A stretch of DNA of 64,000 nt from Maribacter caenipelagi (GCF_004364175.1 NZ_SNZW01000011.1:806001-870000), one strand, 5' to 3'. Positions 1 through 9,778 are shown, counted from the first letter of the stretch. Translations and numbers: made by a program. Notes: generated by a model from the sequence alone, not told the origin.

Positions 1-2193
1 TTGAGAAGGTATTGGTGCACTTTCATATGCCGCGACCTTCATTTGGTCCACATACCAATCTGTTTCAAATAGACTGGTACAGACAATACGTACATCTGTT
101 CTGTAGTTTTCAATTTCTTGAGCATACCAAATAGGGAAGGTGTCGTTGTCGCCAATTGTAAATAATATAGCGCCAACATCTTCTTGACATGAGTCTAAAT
201 ATGCCTTTGCAGATGAATTTGCAGTATACCTGCCTGATCTATCATGATCATCCCAATTCTGTACAGCCATTACCGTAGGTACTGCAAGTAAGGTAACTAC
301 AACTACTACTGGTGCTAAAATTTTAGGCGTTATCCAATCTTTAAAGCTATCATAGAGTCCGTAAACCCCTAAGCCGATCCAAAGCGCAAAAACATAGAAT
401 GATCCCACAAGTGAATAATCTCGCTCACGAGGTTGAAAGATTCCCGGATTGGTGTAAAATTGAATTGCCAAACCTGTAAATAGGAAGAATATCAGCAATA
501 CCCAAAATTGCTTTTTGTCTTTTGAGACTTGAAAAACGATACCTATAATTCCTAAAATCAAAGGCAAGAAGAAATAGGTATTTCTTCCTGGGTTGTTTTG
601 TATATCGCTTGGTAAGTTATCTTGACTACCTAATCGCCAGCTATCGATGGCATTAATGCCGCTTAACCAATTTCCGTTTTCATTGTAACGACCTTGAACA
701 TCATTTTGTTTTCCAACAAAATTCCACATGAAATATCTTAGGTACATATAATTGAACTGAAACTCAACCATGTATTTTACATTGTCCCAAACGGTTGGTG
801 GCTGCACTTCTATATACTCGTCAAACCGTTTTAAGAAACTAATGTATTGGTCGGCACCAATTTCGCCATTTGCAAAACCTATTTTAACTTGTTCTGCAGC
901 TTGTCTTAATTCTTGATTTGGTTGCGTAATTCTAAAATCTAATGCCCCAAAATAGCGCATATAGTTTTCTGCGTTTTGAGAGCTCCACATTCTAGGTAAC
1001 AAGCCTTGGTGTTTTGGATTAGGACCCTGAACCGCATCGACATATTTGTTAACTACGATATACTTATTTAAGGTGTAATCTTTCTCATATTTAGGTTTGC
1101 CGTCTTGGTCTTCACCTGCTGCAGCAAACATGTCAGAGTAATACGTGCCGTAAACGGGACTATCAACACCCGGGTATTGCTCTCTATTGTAATATGCTAA
1201 AAGTGCTCGAGCATCTTCAGGATTGTTCTCGTTGATGACAACCTTTGCATTTGCTCTAATAGGTAACATTAACCAAGAAGAAAACCCTAAGAATAAAAAC
1301 ATCATACAAAGAACAATGGTGTTTGCAGTTCTGTAATTGTTTTTTCGAGTATAGTTTAATGAGAAGTAAAAAGCAGCTATGAATAGTAGCCCTATTATAA
1401 TAGATCCAGAGTTAAATGGTAACCCGATACTGTTTATGAAGAAGACCTCTCCCCAACCAAAAAGTTGAAGAACATAGGTTAGCGAAAATTTATATACCAA
1501 CATTAAAATAGCAATAACGATAATGTTAGCCAGTAAAAAATTCTTAACGGTAGTTTCCTTGTAGGTTTTAAAATAATAAAGTAAACCAATTGATGGTATA
1601 GCCAAAAAGCCCATAAATTGAATACCGAAAGTAAGACCTACGACGAAGGATATTAATACAATCCATTTGTTTCCACGAGGATCATCTAAATTATCTACCC
1701 ATTTTAATCCCATCCACAGTAATAACGCCATTATAAAACTTGCCATGGCATACACTTCAGTTTCTACTGCATTAAACCAAAAACTATCTGAAAAAGTAAA
1801 TGCTAATGAGCCTACTAAGGCACTACCAAAGACTGCAATTGCTTTACTGTTGGTGAACGGACCATCTTTATCTATCAATTTTCTGGTGATATTGGTAATC
1901 GTCCAGAACATGAATAAAATGGTAAAGGCACTTGATACACCAGATACCAGATTGACCATCATGGCAACTTGACTTGGTTCTAAAGCGAACATAGCAAAGA
2001 ATGCACCTATCATCTGTAATAATGGTGCTCCTGGTGGGTGACCCACTTGAAGCTTGGCAGCTGTTGCTATATACTCCCCCGCATCCCAAAAACTATTGGT
2101 GGGTTCTACGGTAATGTAGTATGTAATAAGGGCTATGAAAAATACGGACCATCCTAATATGGTGTCCCACTTGTGGTAGTTCTTTGAAAACAT
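1..2193 (-). CDS. DUF2723 membrane protein (protein O-mannosyltransferase-like), 3' end outside window
   Basis: This is the N-terminal 731 codons of a large multipass membrane protein; the frame is open to the left edge, so the C-terminus is missing. It starts at ATG 2191-2193 on the minus strand. The start MFSKNYHKWDTILGW is followed by a membrane segment and then NSFWDAGEYIATAAKLQVGH and PPGAPLL, the hallmark DUF2723 region in which the acidic pair lies just after the first helix. Many hydrophobic helices follow, and near the edge the motif DWYVDQMK begins the soluble part. DUF2723 includes human TMEM260, an O-mannosyltransferase (GT117), and Bacteroidota members usually exceed 1000 residues. 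A role in glycosylating exported proteins is inferred from the family. No partner gene is visible; the tRNA on the other side is divergent. Confidence 0.85.
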   Translation of the reverse strand, partial: MFSKNYHKWDTILGWSVFFIALITYYITVEPTNSFWDAGEYIATAAKLQVGHPPGAPLLQMIGAFFAMFALEPSQVAMMVNLVSGVSSAFTILFMFWTITNITRKLIDKDGPFTNSKAIAVFGSALVGSLAFTFSDSFWFNAVETEVYAMASFIMALLLWMGLKWVDNLDDPRGNKWIVLISFVVGLTFGIQFMGFLAIPSIGLLYYFKTYKETTVKNFLLANIIVIAILMLVYKFSLTYVLQLFGWGEVFFINSIGLPFNSGSIIIGLLFIAAFYFSLNYTRKNNYRTANTIVLCMMFLFLGFSSWLMLPIRANAKVVINENNPEDARALLAYYNREQYPGVDSPVYGTYYSDMFAAAGEDQDGKPKYEKDYTLNKYIVVNKYVDAVQGPNPKHQGLLPRMWSSQNAENYMRYFGALDFRITQPNQELRQAAEQVKIGFANGEIGADQYISFLKRFDEYIEVQPPTVWDNVKYMVEFQFNYMYLRYFMWNFVGKQNDVQGRYNENGNWLSGINAIDSWRLGSQDNLPSDIQNNPGRNTYFFLPLILGIIGIVFQVSKDKKQFWVLLIFFLFTGLAIQFYTNPGIFQPRERDYSLVGSFYVFALWIGLGVYGLYDSFKDWITPKILAPVVVVVTLLAVPTVMAVQNWDDHDRSGRYTANSSAKAYLDSCQEDVGAILFTIGDNDTFPIWYAQEIENYRTDVRIVCTSLFETDWYVDQMKVAAYESAPIPSQ

Positions 2194-2311
2194 GAAGCTT
2201 GGGTTAAACCTAAGTGGCGAATTTACTAATTAATATAGAAAGGAATGAACTATTTTTATAAACCTTTAACATGGTTAAAGCAGATTTTTTTCATTTTTAC
2301 TTTAAAAAATG

Positions 2312-2342
2312 TTTGGTGATACAAAACTTTATTTTAAATTTG
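2312..2342 (+). promoter_or_regulatory. Bacteroidota-type promoter of tRNA-Gln
   Basis: TTTG at 2312-2315, a 19-nt spacer and TAAATTTG at 2335-2342 match the Bacteroidota sigma-A consensus (-33 TTTG, -7 TAnnTTTG) exactly. The mature tRNA starts 19 nt after the -7 element. Confidence 0.75.
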
Positions 2343-2361
2343 CAGCCTCTTAAAAAGGTAT

Positions 2362-2432
2362 TGGCCCATGGTGTAATGGTAACACTTCGGTTTTTGGTAC
2401 CGTCATTCAAGGTTCGAGTCCTTGTGGGCCAA
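2362..2432 (+). tRNA. tRNA-Gln (anticodon UUG)
   Basis: The acceptor arms TGGCCCA (2362-2368) and TGGGCCA (ending 2431) pair over seven bases. The D-arm is GTGT/ACAC. The anticodon loop TTTTGGT carries TTG at positions 34-36, which reads CAA (Gln). The T-arm is CAAGG-TTCGAGT-CCTTG. The anticodon stem has a T-T mismatch at its outermost pair (27-43). No 3' CCA is encoded, so it would be added after transcription. It has its own promoter and terminator and so looks like a single-gene transcription unit. Confidence 0.95.
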
Positions 2433-2448
2433 CTAAGAGAACAAAGAT

Positions 2449-2479
2449 AATCCCGATGTCATTCGATATCGGGATTTTT
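2449..2479 (+). terminator. Rho-independent terminator of tRNA-Gln
   Basis: AATCCCGAT (2449-2457) pairs with ATCGGGATT (2468-2476) around a 10-nt loop, and the 3' arm runs into TTT. It sits 17 nt after the tRNA. Confidence 0.8.
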
Positions 2480-2685
2480 GTTTTTATGATTGATATCATT
2501 TTATTTTTATTTGAATCGAAAGATATTAGCAGTTCATATTGTATTTGAATGTGTAATGTGAAGAAATGGTTAATTGTGTGTAAGTATTTTTGTACATTTA
2601 AACCGATAACGTTACAAATTCATCGGAAAAGAAACCATTTCGATCATGTTATTATTTACTTTGGTACCCTAAAGAACTTAACCCT

Positions 2686-3018
2686 ATGAAACTCTCTCCA
2701 AAAGTTTTAAAGATATTATTGATTGTTGTTTTGCTTGGATTTGGAATCGGATTCTACATGCAAGATGTAAAACATGAAGAAAGTACAGCCCATGCTTGGA
2801 AAGCGAATCGCTATAATTTAGATCGCTTTAATAAGATTATGGAGTACAACAAGAAAATGAACTCATCTAACTGGAGGGTTCTAAAAGATAGTATCGATCA
2901 ACAGCTGGATACACTTATGATACTTCGTTTTCGTAAAGAAGTAGATAGTTTAGAAAATACTGAACCACAGGCGTACAGCGATCAAGTTGAGGTGCATGCT
3001 TCTTTTATGCCTCAATAA
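2686..3018 (+). CDS. Small membrane-anchored protein of unknown function
   Basis: This 110-residue protein has one N-terminal hydrophobic helix (residues about 8-25, LKILLIVVLLGFGIGFYM) after a short basic start, so it is probably an inner-membrane anchor with the rest in the periplasm. The remainder is charged and predicted helical, with no cysteine and no recognisable catalytic motif. I do not recognise the family. It stands alone between the tRNA and the convergent antiporter gene, 45 nt away. An exact -7 element (TATTTTTG, 2585-2592) lies about 95 nt upstream of the ATG but lacks a well-placed -33 partner. The hydrophobic anchor and ordinary codon use argue for a real gene. Confidence 0.7.
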   Translation: MKLSPKVLKILLIVVLLGFGIGFYMQDVKHEESTAHAWKANRYNLDRFNKIMEYNKKMNSSNWRVLKDSIDQQLDTLMILRFRKEVDSLENTEPQAYSDQVEVHASFMPQ

Positions 3019-3063
3019 TTATTTCAATTTTATATTCAAATTAAGATGGGTTTATAATCCGTA

Positions 3064-4389
3064 TTAAATAGTATCCTCAGGGCTTGTTTGCTCGGGGGTG
3101 TCATTTTTTAGTTCGATAAGTTCTTCACTTTCCGACTGTCTAATGGCATCTTCAGCTAAATTTCTTTCGGTAATCTCTTCGTCAATTTCATCTAGCATAG
3201 TGCCCATTTTTCTTTTATCGCGAATCATTGCCCATGTCATTACTAAACTGGTGGCAATTATTACAAACAATAGAATACCCGATTCGAATCCTTCAATTTG
3301 GGCTTCCATTGGTATTGCGTAGAAAAGCAAGACAGTAATTAATCCTCTTGGTGCAATAAATAATTGCGGTAGCATATCTTTTCCTACGAAAATCATCAAT
3401 ATCAAAAAACGAATCGCGTAAATAGAGGCTATTATTAATAAGCTGACGATTGCAACATTAATGCTGAGTAGTGATGATAATACAATGGTAATACCGAATA
3501 TTACAAAGAAGAATGTTCTAACTACAAAGGCAGTTTCTAGAGTGACGATATGTAGCTCATGATAAATTTGCTGCATTCGTTCTTTTTCAAGAAAAATCTT
3601 TGCTTTTCCAGGAAAAAATAGGTTGACATTCTTTACAATTAGTCCAAATACAAGTATGATAATTAAGGACGATAGATGCATTTTCTTTCCTATTGCGTAT
3701 AGAAGAAGTAGAACCGAGATGAGTAAGAATAATTTTGCCTGACTTTTTATGCGTTGAAAGACTAAAATAATTGCGTAGCTGGCAACCAAAGCAATAACTA
3801 TAGTTACGACTAAGTTGATGCTAAAACCTACTGCGCCCGTATCTTCTGCTGGGTTTAATTTACCGGTCAAGAAATAGAACATCATAATACCCATGATATC
3901 AGAAAACGTACTCTCGTAAATATGAAATTCTTTTTTCTCTTCGCTCAGTCCGCCTACGCTAGGTATAATAATTGCACTAGATAATATGGATAATGGTGTG
4001 GCGTAAAGCCATGCAGATTGCATGGTCATATTGGGTATGAACTGATAAAGAATTAAAGCGGCGACATAAGCAGAACCTATTAAACCGATTAGCGCGATAG
4101 CCATTGATTTTAGAATTGGCCATAATTTTTCTCTCTTTAGCTCTAGTTCTAAAGCGGCTTCTAAAACAATCATGATAAGACCTACTGTACCTAGAATTTC
4201 TAGTGACCCTTTAAAATCTGGCATTTCTGGTATAAAAAACTCAAGTCCTATTTTGATAAGAATACCTAAGACAATGAGCATAAGAACTGCCGGAATATTG
4301 GTTTTTTTAGAGATACCGTTAAAAAAGAAAGACAATACTACGATTAAGGATGCGCCTATAATTAGGTTGTAAGATGAGAGAATTTCCAT
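3064..4389 (-). CDS. Cation:proton antiporter (Na+/H+ exchanger domain)
   Basis: This 441-residue inner-membrane protein has about 12 hydrophobic segments in residues 1-390 and an acidic cytosolic tail of about 50 residues. NIPAVLMLIVLGILIKIG resembles the first-helix signature of CPA-type exchangers, and the conserved acidic motif ESTFSDIMGIMMFY, with the membrane Asp expected to carry the proton or cation, lies near residue 165. APRGLITVLLFYA near residue 345 is a second family landmark. It probably exchanges Na+ or K+ for H+ across the inner membrane, which suits a marine organism; ion specificity cannot be read from sequence. There is no TrkA/RCK regulatory domain. It is transcribed divergently from rimP. 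Confidence 0.85.
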   Translation of the reverse strand: MEILSSYNLIIGASLIVVLSFFFNGISKKTNIPAVLMLIVLGILIKIGLEFFIPEMPDFKGSLEILGTVGLIMIVLEAALELELKREKLWPILKSMAIALIGLIGSAYVAALILYQFIPNMTMQSAWLYATPLSILSSAIIIPSVGGLSEEKKEFHIYESTFSDIMGIMMFYFLTGKLNPAEDTGAVGFSINLVVTIVIALVASYAIILVFQRIKSQAKLFLLISVLLLLYAIGKKMHLSSLIIILVFGLIVKNVNLFFPGKAKIFLEKERMQQIYHELHIVTLETAFVVRTFFFVIFGITIVLSSLLSINVAIVSLLIIASIYAIRFLILMIFVGKDMLPQLFIAPRGLITVLLFYAIPMEAQIEGFESGILLFVIIATSLVMTWAMIRDKRKMGTMLDEIDEEITERNLAEDAIRQSESEELIELKNDTPEQTSPEDTI

Positions 4390-4512
4390 TAGTATTAGTT
4401 TGGTTGGTGTTTTGCTAAAAATAAGATAATTTCTAAAAGCACATATTCATTGCTCTTTTTATTATTTATTTTGATTGTTTTCATAGTGAATGAATTAGGT
4501 GTAAATAGTCTA

Positions 4513-4542
4513 TTGTCGGAAATTAAATTTATTGTATATTTG
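4513..4542 (+). promoter_or_regulatory. Promoter of the rimP-nusA-infB operon
   Basis: TTG at 4513-4515, a 19-nt spacer and TATATTTG at 4535-4542 fit the Bacteroidota -33/-7 consensus. Transcription would begin near 4548, leaving a leader of about 60 nt that contains the hairpin at 4572-4592. Confidence 0.7.
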
Positions 4543-4571
4543 CAAAGCTGAAAGGATATAAAAGTATTCAT

Positions 4572-4597
4572 GAGGGGACAATTAGTCCCCTCTTTTA
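4572..4597 (+). promoter_or_regulatory. Terminator-like hairpin in the rimP leader (candidate attenuator)
   Basis: GAGGGGAC (4572-4579) pairs perfectly with GTCCCCTC (4585-4592) around the loop AATTA and is followed by TTTTATT. It lies between the promoter and the rimP ATG at 4611, so it is in the 5' leader of the operon and not at a gene end. It has the form of an intrinsic terminator with a weak U-tract, as expected for an attenuator or a NusA-sensitive pause site. The function is inference. Confidence 0.6.
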
Positions 4598-4610
4598 TTA
4601 CTTATTATTT

Positions 4611-5072
4611 ATGCTAAAGGAAAAAGTAAAAGAATTATTGGAACAAGGTCTTCAAGAAGATCCCTCCCTATTTTTAATCGATTTCACTATGGGTGCTGAT
4701 AATAGCATACATGTGGTAATAGACGGTGACCATGGGGTTACGGTTAGTGATTGTATAAAAATAAGTAGGGCTATTGAACATAATTTAGATCGTGATGAAC
4801 ACGATTTTTCCCTTGAAGTTGCCTCTGCTGGTGCAGCTGCTACGTTGGTTATGCCGCGTCAATATGTAAAGAATGTTGGCAGAAAACTTGAAGTTCATAC
4901 GAGCGATGATAAGTTTGAAGGAAATTTAACCGCTGTAAATGATGATTCTATTGTTTTAGAGTGGAAAGCTAGAGAGCCTAAGCCAATCGGTAAAGGAAAA
5001 GTGACCGTTCAGAAAAAAGAAGAAGTAAATTTTTCAGATATTATTAAAGCAAAAGTTGTATTAAAATTTTAA
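4611..5072 (+). CDS. rimP: Ribosome maturation factor RimP
   Basis: This 153-residue protein has the usual RimP length and two-domain layout: an N-terminal alpha/beta domain to about residue 85 and a C-terminal SH3-like barrel. The conserved stretch VTVSDCIKISRAIEHNLD and the following SLEVASAGA match the family (commonly LEVSSPG). RimP binds the 30S subunit during its late assembly in the cytoplasm. It is first in the operon; nusA follows after 12 nt. The hairpin in its leader suggests premature termination or pausing before this gene. Confidence 0.95.
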   Translation: MLKEKVKELLEQGLQEDPSLFLIDFTMGADNSIHVVIDGDHGVTVSDCIKISRAIEHNLDRDEHDFSLEVASAGAAATLVMPRQYVKNVGRKLEVHTSDDKFEGNLTAVNDDSIVLEWKAREPKPIGKGKVTVQKKEEVNFSDIIKAKVVLKF

Positions 5073-5084
5073 TTGTAATTACCA

Positions 5085-6317
5085 ATGGAAAATATTGCGT
5101 TAATTGAATCTTTCTCAGAGTTTAAGGACGATAAGTTCATAGACAGGGTAACATTGATGGCCATTTTGGAAGATGTTTTTAGAAATGCGCTTAAAAAGAA
5201 GTTTGGTTCAGATGATAACTTTGATATCATTATCAACCCAGATAAAGGTGATTTAGAGATTTGGAGAAACCGTATCGTTGTAAACGATGGTGAGGTTGAA
5301 GAACCTAATGAAGAAATTTCATTAACTGCTGCTCGTAAAATTGAGCCAGATTTTGAGGTTGGTGAAGATGTATCTGAAGAGGTGAAGTTAATTGATTTAG
5401 GAAGAAGAGCTATTTTGGCATTACGTCAAAATCTTATTTCTAAAATTCATGAGCATGATAATACAACTATCTATAAGCACTTTAAGGATTTAGAGGGTGA
5501 AATATATACGGCAGAGGTTCATCACATTCGTCATAAAGCAATTATTTTGTTAGATGATGAAGGTAATGAGATCATCTTGCCAAAAGATAGACAGATACCT
5601 TCTGATTTTTTCCGTAAAGGAGATAATGTAAGAGGTATTATCGAAAGTGTAGAATTAAAAGGTGCTAAACCTACTATAATAATGTCTAGAAGTTCACCTA
5701 AATTCTTGGAACAATTGTTCTTTCAAGAAATACCTGAGGTGTTCGACGGATTGATTACTGTTAAGAAAGCGGTTAGAATACCAGGAGAAAAGGCGAAGGT
5801 TGCTGTAGACTCTTATGATGATCGTATTGATCCTGTTGGTGCCTGTGTAGGTATGAAAGGATCTAGAATTCATGGTATTGTTCGTGAATTAGGTAATGAA
5901 AATATCGATGTTATTAATTGGACGGCTAACCCGCAATTGTTAGTTACCAGAGCATTGAGCCCTGCTAGAGTTTCTTCTGTTAAGTTAAACGATGAGAAAA
6001 TGACAGCGCAAGTTTATTTGAAGCCTGAAGAGGTTTCAAAGGCTATTGGTAGAGGTGGGCATAATATTAGATTAGCCGGTCAATTAACTGGTTATGAGAT
6101 AGATGTATTCCGTGAAGGAGTAGAGGAGGATGTTGAATTAACAGAGTTCTCTGATGAAATTGATGCTTGGATTATAGAAGAATTCAAGAAGATTGGTTTT
6201 GATACAGCACGTAGCGTCTTAGAACAAGATGTTAACGATTTAGTGAAACGTACAGATTTGGAGGAGGAAACTATTTTAGAAGTTGTGCGTATCCTAAAAG
6301 AAGAATTAGAAGATTAG
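5085..6317 (+). CDS. nusA: Transcription termination/antitermination factor NusA (short form)
   Basis: The 410 residues contain, in order, the N-terminal RNA polymerase-binding domain (1-125), an S1 domain (about 130-200), and KH1 and KH2 domains (about 220-345). VGACVGMKGSRIHGIVRELG is the KH1 GxxG segment and AIGRGGHNIRLAG the KH2 segment. A short helical tail follows; the acidic repeats at the C-terminus of the E. coli protein are absent, as is usual in this phylum. It controls pausing, termination and antitermination. It sits between rimP and infB, the same order as in E. coli. Confidence 0.97.
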   Translation: MENIALIESFSEFKDDKFIDRVTLMAILEDVFRNALKKKFGSDDNFDIIINPDKGDLEIWRNRIVVNDGEVEEPNEEISLTAARKIEPDFEVGEDVSEEVKLIDLGRRAILALRQNLISKIHEHDNTTIYKHFKDLEGEIYTAEVHHIRHKAIILLDDEGNEIILPKDRQIPSDFFRKGDNVRGIIESVELKGAKPTIIMSRSSPKFLEQLFFQEIPEVFDGLITVKKAVRIPGEKAKVAVDSYDDRIDPVGACVGMKGSRIHGIVRELGNENIDVINWTANPQLLVTRALSPARVSSVKLNDEKMTAQVYLKPEEVSKAIGRGGHNIRLAGQLTGYEIDVFREGVEEDVELTEFSDEIDAWIIEEFKKIGFDTARSVLEQDVNDLVKRTDLEEETILEVVRILKEELED

Positions 6318-6359
6318 CTATATATTAGCACTTAAATAAAAGAACGGGAATCAGTATTT

Positions 6360-9203
6360 ATGGCAGACAATGCAAAAATAAGGCTTAATAAAGTTCTTCG
6401 TGAACTTAATATTTCCTTGGATAGGGCAGTGGACTTTCTTAACGGAAAAGGACATGATGTGGAAGCGAGGCCTACCACAAAAATTTCCGATGATGTTTAT
6501 CAAGTTTTGCTTGACGAGTTCCAGACGGATAAGAGCAAAAAGGTAGCTTCTAAGGAAGTTGGTGAGGAAAAGCGTAAGGAGAAAGAGGCAATTCGAGTTC
6601 GATTAGAAAAAGAACAAGAAGATCGTCGCTTGTCCCGTGAGCGAAGAAACGCTGAATCTGAAGAGAAAGCTTTGGTTGGCAAGGTTGAACTTACCGGACC
6701 TAAAATGGTCGGGAAAATAGATCTTAATCCTAAGAAAAAAGTTCAGGAAGAACCTGTTAAGGAAACTCCGAAAGCTGAGGAAAAGGTTGCTCCGAAAGTG
6801 GAAGAAAAAGCCGCAACTAAGGTAGAAATTAAAGAAACTAGAAAGGTAGTTTTACAAGGTCCTAAAATAGTATCTCAACCTGTACAAAAACCAGAGGTTA
6901 AGAAAGAAGAACCTAAAGTTGAAGCTCCAAAAGTAGAGGCAGTTAAAACTGAAGAGACTAAGAAGCCGGAAGTTGAAAAAGAAGCTACGAAGGTAGAGCC
7001 CGCAGCTGAAGCTACTCCAGAACCTGAGGCGCCTAAGACTATTGAGACTCAATATCAGAAATTATCAGGACCGAAAATTGCTGGGGAGAAAATCGACCTT
7101 AGTAAATTTGAGAAGCCTAAGAAAAAGAAGGAAGATAAAAAACCTGCAACTGGTGGTGTAGACCGTAAAAAGAGGCGTAGAAGAATTGTTACAAAGAATC
7201 CTTCTGGTCCAGGTCAAAGTAGAAATACCGGTAATACAGGAGATAGAAATAAAGGTAGAGGAAGATTTGCACCAGTTGCAAAGGTAGAGCCTACTGAAGA
7301 AGATGTTCAAAAGCAAGTACGTGAAACCCTAGAGAAACTTCAAGGTAAATCTAAGAAGGGTAAAGGGGCTAAGTATAGAAGAAGTAAAAGAGATCAGCAC
7401 CGTGAGCAGACGGAGAAGGATTTAGAACAACAAGAATTAGAGAACAAAGTACTTAAGGTTACGGAGTTCGTTACTGCAACTGAGGTTGCAACTATGATGG
7501 GTGTTTCTACGACTGAAATTATTTCTGCTTGTATGTCATTAGGTTTAATGGTAACAATGAATCAGCGTTTAGATGCTGAAACATTATCTATTGTAGCTGA
7601 TGAATTCGGTTATGAGGTTGATTTCGTTACTGCTGATATTGAAGAGAGTATAGTAGAAGAGGTAGATGCTCCCGAAGATTTAAAGTCAAGAGCGCCTATT
7701 GTTACAGTAATGGGTCACGTGGATCATGGTAAAACTTCTTTATTGGATTATATCCGTAAGGAAAATGTTATTGCCGGAGAGAGTGGAGGTATTACGCAAC
7801 ATATTGGTGCATATGGGGTGTCTCTTGAGAATGGAGAGCGAATCGCTTTCTTAGATACACCGGGTCACGAAGCGTTTACCGCGATGCGTGCTAGAGGTGC
7901 TCAAGTTACCGATATTGCAATTATTGTAGTTGCGGCAGATGATGACATTATGCCACAAACTAAAGAGGCAATTAGCCATGCACAAGCTGCTGGTGTGCCA
8001 ATAGTTTTTGCAATAAACAAGGTGGATAAATCTACTGCTAACCCAGATAAGATTAAAGAAGGTTTAGCGCAAATGAACTTATTGGTAGAAGATTGGGGTG
8101 GTAAAATACAATCTCATGATATTTCTGCTAAGACTGGTTTAGGTGTTAAGGAGTTATTGGAGAAGGTTTTGCTTGAAGCAGAGTTGTTAGAGTTAAAAGC
8201 AAATCCAGATAAGCATGCTACCGGTACTGTGGTTGAAGCTTTCTTAGATAAAGGAAAAGGTTATGTATCTACTGTATTAGTACAGTCGGGTACACTTAAA
8301 ATAGGTGATTATGTGTTGGCCGGTACCACTAGTGGTAAGATAAAGGCGATGCAGGATGAAAGAGGGAATAATGTTAAAGAAGCAGGGCCGTCTACTCCAA
8401 TATCTATTTTAGGTCTTGATGGCGCTTCGCAAGCTGGTGATAAGTTCTATGTGTTAGAAGATGAACGTGAGGCAAAACAAATTGCATCAAGAAGATCTCA
8501 ATTACAACGTGAGCAGTCTGTAAGAACGCAACGTCATATTACACTTGATGAAATTGGACGAAGAATTGCATTAGGCGATTTCAAAGAATTGAATATTATC
8601 CTTAAAGGTGATGTTGATGGTTCTGTTGAAGCACTTACCGATTCATTCCAGAAATTATCTACTGATGAAATTCAGGTAAATATTATTCACAAAGCAGTTG
8701 GTCCTATTACAGAATCAGATGTATTGTTGGCCTCTGCTTCAGATGCTGTTATAATAGGTTTTAATGTAAGACCAATGGGTAATGCTAAAGCAATTGCTGA
8801 GAAAGAAGAAATTGATATTCGTATGTATTCTATAATATATGCAGCTATCAATGATCTTAAAGATGCGATGGAGGGTATGTTGTCTCCTGAAATGAAAGAG
8901 GAAATTTCTGGTACTGCCGAAATTAGAGAAACATTCAAGATATCTAAAATTGGTACTATTGCAGGTTGTATGGTTACAACCGGTAAAATCTTTAGAAACT
9001 CTAATATTCGATTGATACGTGATGGTGTGGTAATATACACCGGTACATTGTCTTCTTTAAAACGATTTAAAGATGATGTTAGAGAAGTAGCAAAAGGCTA
9101 TGACTGTGGACTTCAAATTAAGAACTATAATGATATCAATGAAGGTGATATCGTTGAAGCATTCCAAGAGGTTGCAGTGAAGAAGAAATTAAAATCTAAA
9201 TAG
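6360..9203 (+). CDS. infB: Translation initiation factor IF-2
   Basis: This 947-residue protein has a long, charged, low-complexity N-terminal region (to about residue 360, rich in Lys, Glu, Pro and Val), an IF2_N segment near 365-415, and the GTPase domain. Its G motifs are GHVDHGKTS (452 onwards), DTPGHE and NKVD. Two beta-barrel domains and the C-terminal fMet-tRNA-binding domain follow. It loads initiator tRNA on the 30S subunit and promotes subunit joining. The N-terminal region carries four loosely spaced copies of a GPKxxG/GPKIxS-type motif ([24 protein letters not shown]), a lineage-type repeat. It is last in its operon and is followed by a strong terminator. Confidence 0.98.
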   Translation: MADNAKIRLNKVLRELNISLDRAVDFLNGKGHDVEARPTTKISDDVYQVLLDEFQTDKSKKVASKEVGEEKRKEKEAIRVRLEKEQEDRRLSRERRNAESEEKALVGKVELTGPKMVGKIDLNPKKKVQEEPVKETPKAEEKVAPKVEEKAATKVEIKETRKVVLQGPKIVSQPVQKPEVKKEEPKVEAPKVEAVKTEETKKPEVEKEATKVEPAAEATPEPEAPKTIETQYQKLSGPKIAGEKIDLSKFEKPKKKKEDKKPATGGVDRKKRRRRIVTKNPSGPGQSRNTGNTGDRNKGRGRFAPVAKVEPTEEDVQKQVRETLEKLQGKSKKGKGAKYRRSKRDQHREQTEKDLEQQELENKVLKVTEFVTATEVATMMGVSTTEIISACMSLGLMVTMNQRLDAETLSIVADEFGYEVDFVTADIEESIVEEVDAPEDLKSRAPIVTVMGHVDHGKTSLLDYIRKENVIAGESGGITQHIGAYGVSLENGERIAFLDTPGHEAFTAMRARGAQVTDIAIIVVAADDDIMPQTKEAISHAQAAGVPIVFAINKVDKSTANPDKIKEGLAQMNLLVEDWGGKIQSHDISAKTGLGVKELLEKVLLEAELLELKANPDKHATGTVVEAFLDKGKGYVSTVLVQSGTLKIGDYVLAGTTSGKIKAMQDERGNNVKEAGPSTPISILGLDGASQAGDKFYVLEDEREAKQIASRRSQLQREQSVRTQRHITLDEIGRRIALGDFKELNIILKGDVDGSVEALTDSFQKLSTDEIQVNIIHKAVGPITESDVLLASASDAVIIGFNVRPMGNAKAIAEKEEIDIRMYSIIYAAINDLKDAMEGMLSPEMKEEISGTAEIRETFKISKIGTIAGCMVTTGKIFRNSNIRLIRDGVVIYTGTLSSLKRFKDDVREVAKGYDCGLQIKNYNDINEGDIVEAFQEVAVKKKLKSK

Positions 9204-9250
9204 AATTTTAATAGAACAGGCTTTTAGAATCTCGTTATAATAAAGCAAAA

Positions 9251-9277
9251 AAAAATCGACCTATTTGGTCGATTTTT
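9251..9277. terminator. Bidirectional terminator between infB and the SPOR gene
   Basis: AAAAATCGACC (9251-9261) and GGTCGATTTTT (9267-9277) form an 11-bp stem around TATTT, with A- and T-tracts on both sides so that it works in either direction. It overlaps the stop codon of the minus-strand SPOR gene (9261-9263). Confidence 0.85.
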
Positions 9278-9632
9278 TTGGTTTTAATAACATGGCATCA
9301 GGGTATTTTATTCGTACCTCATTGAATTTTCGCTCAGCATCTAATCTTGATGTAAATCTGCCAACTCTTACTCTATAAGTTGGGGAGTCAAAATCTATTT
9401 TTGAAGGTAGATCGGGAAAATCCTCTTCTACATTTGCTTTAATAGCTTGTGCCTTGGCGTAGTTTCCAAAACCTACCTGTATTCTGTAATATTCATTATT
9501 GCTTAGAGAAGATTTATAGATTTCTAACAACTGGTCAATCTTTGGGTTTTGTTCAATGTTTACAATTGCATCTTGCGAATAGCTAAAGTGAGCAAAACAA
9601 GCAAAAACTACTATGGTACTTAGAATTTTCAT
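9261..9632 (-). CDS. Secreted SPOR-domain protein
   Basis: This 123-residue protein begins with a signal peptide (residues 1-19, ending SYS before QDAI). The rest is mostly one SPOR domain (about 45-118): YRIQVGFGNYAKAQAIKANV begins it, and YRVRVGRFTSRLDAERKFNE is the second half. SPOR domains bind denuded peptidoglycan glycan strands, so a periplasmic role at the cell wall is likely; nothing indicates a specific partner. It converges on infB and shares the bidirectional terminator, which includes its stop codon. An exact -7 element for it lies at 9664-9671 on the minus strand. Confidence 0.85.
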   Translation of the reverse strand: MKILSTIVVFACFAHFSYSQDAIVNIEQNPKIDQLLEIYKSSLSNNEYYRIQVGFGNYAKAQAIKANVEEDFPDLPSKIDFDSPTYRVRVGRFTSRLDAERKFNEVRIKYPDAMLLKPKKSTK

Positions 9633-9663
9633 AACCTATTTTTAATTTTATTTTCGTTACACG

Positions 9664-9671
9664 CAAAAGTA
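9664..9671 (-). promoter_or_regulatory. -7 element of the SPOR gene
   Basis: Read on the minus strand this is TACTTTTG, an exact TAnnTTTG, 32 nt before the ATG. CAAA at 9689-9692 (TTTG on the minus strand) is a possible -33 element with a short 17-nt spacer. Confidence 0.5.
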
Positions 9672-9770
9672 ATTTATTAAGGATCAAACAAATAAATCGA
9701 GATCTATTTAGAATATTTCTAAATTGTAAATTATAGATACATTAACATTTTCCAAATAAAGTCTATGTCG

Positions 9771-9778
9771 TATTTTTG
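9771..9778 (+). promoter_or_regulatory. -7 element of the act-cox operon
   Basis: TATTTTTG is an exact TAnnTTTG. No clean TTTG stands 19-21 nt upstream, only a T-rich stretch. The start codon of actA at 9864 would leave a leader of about 80 nt. Confidence 0.5.

Noticed and set aside
1667..1972. Open frame on the plus strand opposite the DUF2723 gene
   Set aside because: It lies fully inside the large minus-strand coding region, has no promoter or family signature, and is explained as an antisense shadow.
2607..2614. TAACGTTA palindrome before the small membrane protein, similar to the core of the sucrose-locus palindromes
   Set aside because: Only eight symmetric bases and no functional link; the same core also occurs inside coding sequence, so chance is sufficient.
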